Of a stretch of DNA of 64,000 nucleotides, positions 1 through 7,026 are shown one piece after another. Source of the stretch: Azospirillum halopraeferens DSM 3675. Its GTDB lineage: Bacteria; Pseudomonadota; Alphaproteobacteria; Azospirillales; Azospirillaceae. Under the pieces are notes generated by a model that ran no database searches, had not been told where the DNA came from, and worked only from the letters and a program-made list of their open reading frames with translations. The first letter of the stretch is position 1; the number at the start of each line of letters is the position of its first letter. The stretch covers positions 163,913-227,912 of the forward strand of contig NZ_KE386928.1 in NCBI RefSeq assembly GCF_000429625.1, read 5' to 3'. The position numbers and the translations under genes are program-made.

Positions 1-849
1 AGATTCGTACAGGGCCTGGCGGAAGGTCACGGGGCTGCCGGACACCACCGTGAGGTCCACGGCGTTCCAGTCGACGCCGCTCATGTTCTCCAGCACCGCC
101 CAGCCCTGCAGGGCGCCTGCGCCGTCTCCCTCCGGCGGCAGGGTCAGGCGGTAGGACGTCTTCCACAGCGGCGCCTCGACCACATAGCCCACGCGCACCG
201 TCCGCGGCGCGTCGCCGCCGGTCGTGCGGATGCTCAGACGCCGGCGCTCCCGGCCGCCGTGCTCGGCAAGCGCGGCCAGGGCTCCGTCCACCTGCGCCTG
301 AAGGGCGGGATCGGCGAAGCGCAGCGACTCGGTGTCCTCCAGCACGAGCTGGCGCAGGCCCGCCGCCGTCATCAGCGTGATGCGGTGACGGGTCAGGGTG
401 CCGCGGCCGTCGGGCAACTCCACCGTATCCTCGTTGACGCTGAGCAGGCGGCCGGTGACCTCCCGCGCCCCGGTGACGCGCACCTCGGCGCCGCGCAGGG
501 CGGTCAGCAGGGCGGCCGGCGATTCCAGCGCCGCCGCGTCGAACGGCAGCTCGCGGAACGCCTGCGCCAGTGGCGCCTCGCCGGGCAGGGCGATGGTGCC
601 GACGCCGCCGGCGTCGTCGTAGACGACGATGCTCTTCAGCACGTCGTCCACCTGGTCGCGCCGGACGTCCAGCGTCAGGGTGGCGTCGCCGCTCACCGTG
701 GCCTCGTACTCGAAATAGCCCACGCCGCCGGTCGACAGCAGGACGCGCCGGAGGTCCAGCCCGTCCGCCCCCCGGGCGGGGATGGCGACCAGCAGCAGGG
801 CCAGGGCTGCGGCGGGCGGTGCGGCGGTGCGGTGCAGGCTGTAGGGCAT
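1..849 (-). CDS. DUF4139-like exported protein, N-terminal part
   Basis: The frame is open from an ATG at 849 to the left edge: 283 codons with no stop, so the C-terminus lies outside the window. Residues 1-27 form a signal peptide (hydrophobic ALALLLVAIPA, then ARGAD), so the protein is probably periplasmic or outer-membrane associated. The part near the edge contains LENMSGVDW followed by a VSGSPVTF block, which resembles DUF4139 proteins as I know them. The middle carries a beta-rich stretch with no recognised catalytic motif. It is divergent from the RidA gene, with about 200 bp between the starts. Function is unknown; the family call rests on a short motif. Confidence 0.7.
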   Translation of the reverse strand, partial: MPYSLHRTAAPPAAALALLLVAIPARGADGLDLRRVLLSTGGVGYFEYEATVSGDATLTLDVRRDQVDDVLKSIVVYDDAGGVGTIALPGEAPLAQAFRELPFDAAALESPAALLTALRGAEVRVTGAREVTGRLLSVNEDTVELPDGRGTLTRHRITLMTAAGLRQLVLEDTESLRFADPALQAQVDGALAALAEHGGRERRRLSIRTTGGDAPRTVRVGYVVEAPLWKTSYRLTLPPEGDGAGALQGWAVLENMSGVDWNAVDLTVVSGSPVTFRQALYES

Positions 850-1048
850 GAAGCGCTCTCCCGGATGTCGATCGCCCGATCAGCCCTAGCGGCGAAATCG
901 GGAAACATTGCGGCGAACCGCGGACGCGAACGGGTACCCGCCCTGCGGTCGTTCGGCCCATGCAATCTTTCAAATTGTCCCGCGGGCGTGGTGTGCCATT
1001 CTGCGACGGTGCCCCGGCGGGGGCGGACACACCGGAGGGGACGGGCGC

Positions 1049-1462
1049 ATGGCACGCACACTCATCTCGTCGGGATCGGAGTTCGAGAGGGTCGCCGGCT
1101 ACTCCCGCGCCGTCGTCGACGGGCGGTGGGTGTTCGTGTCGGGCACCACCGGCTTCGACTACGCCGCCGGCACCATCGCCGGGGACGTGGTGGAGCAGAC
1201 CCACCAGACCTTCCGGAACATCGCCGCGGCCCTCCATGAGGCCGGTGCCGGCTTCGCCGACGTGGTGCGGGTGCGGGTGTTCCTGACCGCGGCCGAGGAT
1301 TTTGCGCGCATCGCACCGGTGCTGGGGGAGTACCTGGGGGAGGCGCGCCCGGCCAACACCACCGTGGTTTGCCCGCTGATCGACCCGCGCATGAAGATCG
1401 AGATTGAGGTGACGGCGCGCCGGCGCGCCGGCGGCCGGACGAAAAAATCCCCTCCCCGCTGA
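1049..1462 (+). CDS. RidA-family protein
   Basis: A 137-residue protein of the RidA/YjgF/UK114 family, whose characterised members hydrolyse reactive enamine/imine intermediates from PLP enzymes. Family features seen are VFVSGTTGFD near residue 30, the helix with QTHQTFRNIAAAL, and the arginine-containing C-terminal strand around IDPRMKIEIEV. The ATG at 1049 has GGAGGGG eight bases upstream, and longer in-frame extensions lack a comparable site. The last eight or so residues (GGRTKKSPPR) look like read-out of the hairpin DNA into which the gene runs. The TGA stop sits in the loop of that hairpin. Exact substrate is unknown. Confidence 0.85.
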   Translation: MARTLISSGSEFERVAGYSRAVVDGRWVFVSGTTGFDYAAGTIAGDVVEQTHQTFRNIAAALHEAGAGFADVVRVRVFLTAAEDFARIAPVLGEYLGEARPANTTVVCPLIDPRMKIEIEVTARRRAGGRTKKSPPR

Positions 1463-1474
1463 CGCGGGGAGGGG
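1442..1474 (-). terminator. Intrinsic terminator for the 1533-1715 gene
   Basis: Perfect 11-bp inverted repeat (arms 1449-1459 and 1464-1474, loop TGAC) followed on the minus strand by six T residues (complement of 1442-1447). This is a canonical rho-independent terminator for the minus-strand gene ending at 1533. The plus-strand ridA-like gene ends inside it, with its stop codon in the loop. Confidence 0.75.
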
Positions 1475-1532
1475 CGGCAAGGGGAGGCAACCGGTCACCC
1501 ACCGGTGGCCTCGGGGAATGGGTTCGGAGCGG

Positions 1533-1715
1533 TCAGCGGCCCATGAGCGCCCGGGCCGAGTCGAGATGGCGGCGCGCCTCGTTCAGAGTGGCGCGGTGGC
1601 GGGCCATCGCCTCGCGGACGGGCAAGCCGGTGTCATACACGCGCATCTGGTTCAGGATCTCATCGGCCCGGTCGAGAAGGGCGATCCGTTGCAGGCAGTG
1701 GTCGAGAGCGTTCAT
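1533..1715 (-). CDS. Small hypothetical protein
   Basis: About 60 residues, charged and mostly helical (ALDHCLQRIALLDRADEIL, then MARHRATLNEARRHLDSA), with no cysteine pair, signal peptide or membrane segment. The start at 1715 is preceded by GGGG and AGGG runs. An in-frame start at 1739 adds eight residues but has no ribosome binding site. Support for it being real comes from the intrinsic terminator just downstream on the same strand and its position between two unrelated genes. It resembles small alpha-helical orphans common in Rhodospirillales. No function can be assigned. Confidence 0.5.
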   Translation of the reverse strand: MNALDHCLQRIALLDRADEILNQMRVYDTGLPVREAMARHRATLNEARRHLDSARALMGR

Positions 1716-1901
1716 CCCTGATCCCCGGCGAGTCGTCACGGCGTTGCGCCGCTTGGTCCATTCGCGGCGCCGAGCCGCTTCCGATGGGCCGATTAGAGCG
1801 CCCTTTCATGTCCCGATGATGTCGGTTGCGGGGGGATTTGGTTTCACGCGTGACGTTTTCCGTTTCATCCCGCACACCCTTCCGCAGCGGCACGGGGGTG
1901 T

Positions 1902-1917
1902 GTTACAAGGTTGTAAC
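1902..1917. promoter_or_regulatory. Inverted repeat upstream of response regulator
   Basis: GTTACAA-GG-TTGTAAC, a perfect 7+7 dyad, lies 82 bp upstream of the regulator start at 1999. A TATAAA at 1956-1961 could be the -10 box, which puts the dyad roughly 50-65 bp upstream of transcription start. A dimeric regulator site, possibly autoregulatory, is plausible. Confidence 0.45.
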
Positions 1918-1998
1918 CGGCGGTGCGGAACGCCTTTTGTCGGTTCGCGACATCGTATAAAGCAGGCGTCGGGACGATCGGGGTTGGGGGAGCCGGCA

Positions 1999-2712
1999 AT
2001 GCACATCCTTGCGGTGGACGACGACGAACCGATACGAGAGCTTCTCGATTCCTATCTGTCATCGGAGGGGTACCGCGTCACCACCGCGCCCGACACCGCC
2101 TCGGCCCGCAAGGCGCTGGACGGCGATCCCGTCGACCTGGTCGTTTGCGATCTGCGCCTGCCGGATGGCGACGGGCTGGGGCTGGTCCGCCAGATCCGCA
2201 CGGAATCACACATTCCCGTCATCATCCTGTCGTCCAAGGACCAGGACGTGGACCGCATCGTCGGGCTTGAGCTGGGCGCCGACGATTATCTGACCAAGCC
2301 CTTCAACCCGCGCGAACTGCTGGCCCGCATCAAGGCGGTGCTGCGCCGTGTTTCCGGCGAGGGACGGCCCGCCCGCAGCGCCGACGACCTGCGCGCCGTG
2401 GTGCAGTTCGCCACCTGGGAACTGGACCTCACAGCCCAGCGCCTGCGCAACCAGGACGGCCGCGAAGTGGAGCTGACCAAGGCGGAGTTCGGGCTGCTCG
2501 CCGCCTTCGTGAAACGCCCGCAGCGGGTGCTGACCCGCGACCAGCTTCTCGATCTCACGCGGGCCGACGGGGCGGAGGTGTTCGACCGCTCCATCGACGT
2601 GCTGATCCTGCGGCTGCGCCGCAAGATCGAGGCCAATCCCAGGGAACCGCGCATCATCAAGACGGAACGCGGTGCCGGCTACGTCTTCGACGCCAAGGTG
2701 CGGGCGATCTGA
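1999..2712 (+). CDS. OmpR/PhoB-family response regulator
   Basis: A 237-residue two-domain regulator. Residues 1-115 form the receiver: the acidic cluster at D7-D9, phospho-acceptor D51 in DLVVCDLRLPDGDG, and the conserved lysine in DYLTKPFN. Residues about 140-232 form the winged-helix OmpR-type DNA-binding domain (VELTKAEFGLL, then RSIDVLILRLRRKIE and GAGYVF). The ATG at 1999 is where the receiver begins; a longer frame extends upstream but gives non-family sequence. No cognate kinase is adjacent; the nearest kinase gene starts at 5269 with unrelated genes between. An inverted repeat upstream may be its operator. Target genes are unknown. Confidence 0.9.
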   Translation: MHILAVDDDEPIRELLDSYLSSEGYRVTTAPDTASARKALDGDPVDLVVCDLRLPDGDGLGLVRQIRTESHIPVIILSSKDQDVDRIVGLELGADDYLTKPFNPRELLARIKAVLRRVSGEGRPARSADDLRAVVQFATWELDLTAQRLRNQDGREVELTKAEFGLLAAFVKRPQRVLTRDQLLDLTRADGAEVFDRSIDVLILRLRRKIEANPREPRIIKTERGAGYVFDAKVRAI

Positions 2713-2749
2713 GGCGGCTCCGGCCCGATCAAGGGGGGAGAGACAGCGC

Positions 2750-3352
2750 ATGGCCGACCCGATCGACTTCTATTTCGATTTCGCCTCGCCCTACGGCTAC
2801 TTCGCCAGCCTGCAGATCGACGAACTGGCGGCGCGCCACGGCCGTGCGGTGACCTGGCGGCCCATCCTGCTGGGCGCCGTCTTCAAGGTCACGGGCATGA
2901 AGCCGAACCTGGAGCAGCCCCTGCGCGGGGAGTATCTGACCCACGACGCCGGCCGCATTGCCCGGTTGCTGGGCTGCCCCTTCCGCTTTCCCGACGTCAT
3001 GCCGGTGAACGCCGTCAACCCGTCGCGCGCCGTCTGGTGGCTGATGGAGCGCAGCGAGGCGCAGGCCAGGCGGCTGGCAGCCGCCCTCTACCACGCCCAC
3101 TGGGGGGAGGGCCGCGACATCAGCCGGCCCGACGTGGTGGCGGAGGTTGCCGCGGCCAACGGCCACGACGCCGCCGGGGTGACCGCCGCCCTGCAGGACC
3201 CGGCGGTCAAGGACCGTCTGCGCACGGAGGTGGACGCGGCGGTGTCCCGCGGCGTCTTCGGGTCACCCTTCGTCATGGTCGACGACGAGCCGTTCTGGGG
3301 CTGGGACCGCCTGCCGATGGTGGAGCGCTGGCTGGAAACCGGCGGCTGGTGA
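2750..3352 (+). CDS. 2-hydroxychromene-2-carboxylate isomerase family protein
   Basis: A 200-residue DsbA-fold (kappa-class GST-like) protein. The opening IDFYFDFASPYGYFAS with its SPYGY motif is typical of 2-hydroxychromene-2-carboxylate isomerases, which act with glutathione in naphthalene-type catabolism. Many members in non-degraders have unknown substrates. The C-terminal GVFGSPFVMVDDEPFWG is the usual thioredoxin-fold cis-proline loop. A strong AAGGGGGGAG precedes the ATG at 2750. It starts 37 bp after the response regulator stop, so co-transcription is possible. No aromatic-degradation genes are nearby, so the in vivo reaction is open. Confidence 0.85.
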   Translation: MADPIDFYFDFASPYGYFASLQIDELAARHGRAVTWRPILLGAVFKVTGMKPNLEQPLRGEYLTHDAGRIARLLGCPFRFPDVMPVNAVNPSRAVWWLMERSEAQARRLAAALYHAHWGEGRDISRPDVVAEVAAANGHDAAGVTAALQDPAVKDRLRTEVDAAVSRGVFGSPFVMVDDEPFWGWDRLPMVERWLETGGW

Positions 3353-3386
3353 CCGCCGGCCCCGGCGTGAGGCGGCGGGAGGTGCG

Positions 3387-4457
3387 TCAGGCGTAGTGCC
3401 GCCCGAAGCGGTTGGCGAGGAAATCCGCGAGGTCGGCGTCCTCCTGGCGGACGAAGCCGGCCTGCGGCAGCTTGCCGTCGCGCAGCAGGTCGACCATGGC
3501 GCAGACGCCGGCGGCCGTGGTGATCTGGATGGCGCTCCACGGCGTGCCGCCGATCCGGGCGTTGTAGATCTTGCGGGCGAAGCTCTCCTGCATCAGGCGC
3601 CCGTCCTGCTGGCCGCTGACCGACACGAACACCAGCACCACGTCCTGCTTGGTCATGGGCACCGCGTTCTCCAGCACGTCCTTGAACAGGTCGCGCCGCT
3701 CGCACAGGCGCAGGTCGCGGGCCAGGAACTTCACGTGGTCGCGGTGGCCGGGGTAGCGCACGGTCTTGTAATTCAGCGTGTGCACCCGGCCGGCCAGGGT
3801 GGAGCACAGGGTGCCGAGCCCGCCGGAGGTGTTGAACGCCTCGTACTCCACCCCGTCCAGCGAGAAGGTCTCCAGTTCCTGCAACGGCAGGACCTCGCGG
3901 AGTTCGCCTTCGTGGATCGCCTCGCAGGGGTTGCAGTACTCGTTGATGAGCCCGTCCGTGCTCCAGGTCAGGTTGTATTTCAGCGCGTTGTTGGGATAGA
4001 GCGGCAGGGCGCCGACGCGCATGTGGACGTCGCGCAGGGTCTCGAAGCGTTTCGCGAGGTCGGCGGCGACGATGGACACGAAGCCGGGGGCCAGACCGCA
4101 TTGGGGAACGAAGGCGGTGTCGGCGCCCTCGGCGATGGCGCGCACACGGCGGGTCGTCTCCACGTCCTCGGTCAGATCGAAATAGTGCGCGCCGGCAGCG
4201 CGGGCGGCCTCGGCCACCGCGGCGTTGAGGTAGTAGGGCAGGGCGGAGATCACCACGGCGTGGCCCGCCAGGGCGTCTGCCAGGGCGGCGGGATCGGCGA
4301 CGTCCAGGACGAGCCGGCGCGCCTCGTCCCGGGCGACGTGGCGCAGGCCGGCCTCGTCGCGGTCGGCGACGGTGACCGTGTACTCCCCGGTTGCGTGCAG
4401 CAGATGGCAGATCATGCTGCCGATCTTGCCGGCCCCGAGCAGCAGGACGTTGGTCAT
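3387..4457 (-). CDS. Saccharopine dehydrogenase family protein
   Basis: A 356-residue oxidoreductase. The N-terminal Rossmann motif is VLLLGAGKIGSMI, followed by ADRDEAGL at the end of strand beta-2. The later FVPQCGLAPG and the STDGLINEYCNPCEAI block are typical of saccharopine dehydrogenase/lysine-ketoglutarate-reductase-like proteins. Characterised relatives work in lysine catabolism or in making carboxynorspermidine; which reaction applies here cannot be told from sequence. It is transcribed convergently with the isomerase gene and divergently from the phosphatase at 4608. No lysine-pathway gene is adjacent. Confidence 0.8.
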   Translation of the reverse strand: MTNVLLLGAGKIGSMICHLLHATGEYTVTVADRDEAGLRHVARDEARRLVLDVADPAALADALAGHAVVISALPYYLNAAVAEAARAAGAHYFDLTEDVETTRRVRAIAEGADTAFVPQCGLAPGFVSIVAADLAKRFETLRDVHMRVGALPLYPNNALKYNLTWSTDGLINEYCNPCEAIHEGELREVLPLQELETFSLDGVEYEAFNTSGGLGTLCSTLAGRVHTLNYKTVRYPGHRDHVKFLARDLRLCERRDLFKDVLENAVPMTKQDVVLVFVSVSGQQDGRLMQESFARKIYNARIGGTPWSAIQITTAAGVCAMVDLLRDGKLPQAGFVRQEDADLADFLANRFGRHYA

Positions 4458-4607
4458 CGCAGCACCTTTCCATCCGGAGAGTTCGTTCCGATCTTTCAGG
4501 GTGGGAACGCAAGCCGGGCTTGTCCAGTCTCGACCGGACGGCCCCTTGGGGGGACCGCCTTCGGGAGGTACGGTCCGCCGTCCCGTCCGTCACACCAGGA
4601 GCACCGC

Positions 4608-5183
4608 ATGCCGCACACCTTCGTTCCCTTCGCCGTCACCGTCTGCGGGCTGGACGAGCTGCAGGGCCACTGCGCGACCGGGGTCAGCCACGTGCTGTCC
4701 ATTCTCGACCCCGACCATCCCGAGCCGACCGCTTTCGGCGCCTACGGCGAACACGAGCGGCTGGAATTGCGATTCCACGACGTGGTCAACGTGGAGGGGA
4801 GCATGCAGGCCCCGACGCCGGCCGACGTGGAGCGGGTGTTGGCCTTCGGCCGCGACCTGCTGGCCGAGCCGGCGGGCTGCGGACACCTGCTGGTCCATTG
4901 CCACGCCGGCGTCTCGCGCTCCACCGCGGCGCTGACCATGATCCTGGCTCAGGCCCGCCCGGAGCGGCCGGCCGCCGACGCCATGGCCGCCGTCGTGTCG
5001 ATCCGCGATCGGGCCTGGCCGAACCTGCTGATGATCGAGTACGCCGACGAGATGCTGGGGCGCGGCGGCGACCTCGTCGCCGCGGTGCGGGCGCGCCACC
5101 GGGCCTATGCCGCGCAAAGGCCGGAGATGGTCCGCTTCATGCTCGACAATGGTCGGGGGCGTGAGGTGGAGGGGCTATACTGA
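4608..5183 (+). CDS. Dual-specificity/tyrosine phosphatase-like protein
   Basis: A 191-residue cytosolic protein with the Cys-based phosphatase signature HCHAGVSRST (Cys98, Arg104; HCX5R). This fits the tyrosine/dual-specificity phosphatase fold, and the preceding loop HDVVN may supply the general acid. The ATG at 4608 follows AGGA at good spacing. The C-terminal third is helical and rich in Arg/Glu. Small alphaproteobacterial members of this family are mostly uncharacterised, so whether the substrate is a protein or a small molecule is not known. The 150-bp gap to the divergent dehydrogenase gene has a GGACCG/CGGTCC dyad in the leader. Confidence 0.8.
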   Translation: MPHTFVPFAVTVCGLDELQGHCATGVSHVLSILDPDHPEPTAFGAYGEHERLELRFHDVVNVEGSMQAPTPADVERVLAFGRDLLAEPAGCGHLLVHCHAGVSRSTAALTMILAQARPERPAADAMAAVVSIRDRAWPNLLMIEYADEMLGRGGDLVAAVRARHRAYAAQRPEMVRFMLDNGRGREVEGLY

Positions 5184-5268
5184 GGTATCGGGTCGAACTA
5201 ATGTCTTCCGCAAGGACCCGTGTTCGGGGTACGCCGGAGGCTGAAGGGACGGGGGCGGATGGCTCGTC

Positions 5269-7023
5269 ATGTCGACGGACGCTTGTCATGGGACGGGGAG
5301 TGTGTCGCCGTTGCGTGCTCCGGCGTCCCTGCGGCTGCGGTCCACCGTTGCCTGGCTGGGCGCCGGCTTCGTTTCCGCCATTCTGGCGATCGGCCTCGCC
5401 TGGCTTTGGCACACCCATCGTCTGACTCTTGAGGCGGCCGAGCGCAAGGCCGCCACCATGGCGATCCTGCTGGCCGAGCACACGGCCCGCAGCTTCGACG
5501 TGGTGGACCGGGCCCTGGCCGCCGCCGCCGACGGTTATCAGAGAACGGGCGTGGCGTCGGGCCCGACCGGCGATGCGCTGACGGAGCGGCTGCGGCGCAT
5601 CCGTGACGGATCGCCGGTTCTGCTGGGGCTTGCCATCGTCAACGCGCAAGGGGAGGCCGTCGCCTCCTTGGTCGGCGATGCCCTGTCCGGGTTCGACGCC
5701 ACCGGACGCGACTATTTCGAGGCGCAGCGGCAGGCCGGGGCCGGCCTCTACATCGGCCCGCCTGGGGTGTCCCGGGTCACCGGCCAGTGGATTCTCACCG
5801 TGTCGCGGCGGATCACCGGACCGGACGGCGCCTTCGGCGGGATCGCCTTCGCGGCGGTGGACCCATCGTATTTCACGGGGCTGTACCGGTCGATCGACCC
5901 TGGATCATCGCGGACGGTGGCGCTGTTGCGCACCGACGGCCGGCTGCTGGCCCGTGACCCCCGGCCGCCGCCCGAGGGGAATGAGGCAGGCGACGGGGAA
6001 CGGCGGATCATGGCGTACGCCTCGGTGCCCGGCCTGCCGCTGGTGGTGGCGGTCGGGCTGGGGAGCGACGACGCCCTGGCCCTCTGGCACGGCGATGCCC
6101 CGGCGGTGGCGGTGCCCATGGTGCTGCTGGCCCTGCTGGCGGCGGGGCTGGGCGCCCTCGCCGTGTCGCAGGCGGACCGCGTCGAGCGCCAGGGGCTGGA
6201 ACTGGCCGCCGCCCGCGCCCGGTCGGATGCGGCGAACCGGGCACTGGCGCGGGCCAACGCGACGCTGCGGGCCGGCAACGCCGAAATGAACGCCTTCACG
6301 ACCCTGGTGTCGCATGACCTGCGGGCGCCGCTGGCCAGCGCCCGCGGTTTTGCCGGCGAGTTGCGCATTGCCGTCGACGCCGTGCGCCCGGTGGTGGCCG
6401 AACTGCTGGCGGATCGGCCGGAGCAGGCCCGCCACCGGGCGCTGGCGGCGCTGGACGCCGAAATTCCCGAGGCGCTCGATTACATCGAAACGTCACTTGA
6501 AAAGATGGACGGACGGGTGTCCGCGATCCTGAAGCTGGCGCGGGTCGGCCGGCTGGAGCTGAGCCCGGCCCCGGTCAACACCGGCTATCTGGTGCGCGAA
6601 CTGGGCCGTTCGATCGCCTACCAGCTCTCGCGCGGCGGCGGCGAGATGACGGTCGGTGACCTGCCGGTGGTGATCAGCGACCGCACGGCCCTGGAGGAGA
6701 TCTTCGCCAACCTGCTGGACAACGCCGTCAAGTACCTGGTTCCCGGCCGACCCGGCCGCATCGCGGTGACGGCCGAGCGCGACGGCCGGACCGTCGTCTT
6801 CCGGATCAGCGACAACGGCTGCGGCATCAGCCCGGAGAACCGGGAGCGCATCTTCGGCCTTTTCCAGCGCGGCGGGGAGGCCGACCGGCCGGGCGACGGC
6901 ATCGGGCTTGCCTACACCCGCGCGCTGGCCCGCCGGCTGGGCGGTGACATCGACTGCACGTCGGAGCCGGGCGAGGGCTCCGTCTTCACCGTGACCGTCG
7001 TCGAGCCGGCGGACCCTGCCTGA
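5269..7023 (+). CDS. Membrane sensor histidine kinase with periplasmic Cache-type sensor
   Basis: A 584-residue inner-membrane kinase. One membrane segment lies at about 26-46, a periplasmic region with double-Cache features (FDATGRDYFEAQR, GPPGVSRVTGQWIL) at about 50-265, and a second segment at about 280-300. Then come a short linker coil, HisKA with H349 in SHDLRAPL, and HATPase_c with NLLDNAV (N box) and ISDNGCGI (G1). The last part (DGIGLAYTRALARRLGG) completes the ATP lid. There is no receiver domain and no adjacent regulator gene, so it is an orphan. The ATG at 5269 has GGGGGCGG upstream; a GTG 30 bases further in is an alternative. Cache domains usually bind small organic acids or amino acids; the ligand is unknown. 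Confidence 0.88.
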   Translation: MSTDACHGTGSVSPLRAPASLRLRSTVAWLGAGFVSAILAIGLAWLWHTHRLTLEAAERKAATMAILLAEHTARSFDVVDRALAAAADGYQRTGVASGPTGDALTERLRRIRDGSPVLLGLAIVNAQGEAVASLVGDALSGFDATGRDYFEAQRQAGAGLYIGPPGVSRVTGQWILTVSRRITGPDGAFGGIAFAAVDPSYFTGLYRSIDPGSSRTVALLRTDGRLLARDPRPPPEGNEAGDGERRIMAYASVPGLPLVVAVGLGSDDALALWHGDAPAVAVPMVLLALLAAGLGALAVSQADRVERQGLELAAARARSDAANRALARANATLRAGNAEMNAFTTLVSHDLRAPLASARGFAGELRIAVDAVRPVVAELLADRPEQARHRALAALDAEIPEALDYIETSLEKMDGRVSAILKLARVGRLELSPAPVNTGYLVRELGRSIAYQLSRGGGEMTVGDLPVVISDRTALEEIFANLLDNAVKYLVPGRPGRIAVTAERDGRTVVFRISDNGCGISPENRERIFGLFQRGGEADRPGDGIGLAYTRALARRLGGDIDCTSEPGEGSVFTVTVVEPADPA

Positions 7024-7026
7024 CCG

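Noticed and set aside
259..1239. A 326-codon plus-strand frame near the left edge
   Set aside because: Covers the divergent promoter and the antisense of the DUF4139-like gene; the minus-strand frame has a signal peptide and family motif.
4552..4576. GGACCG/CGGTCC dyad in the leader of the phosphatase gene
   Set aside because: Short, with a 13-base loop and no matching riboswitch or attenuator features; kept only as a comment.
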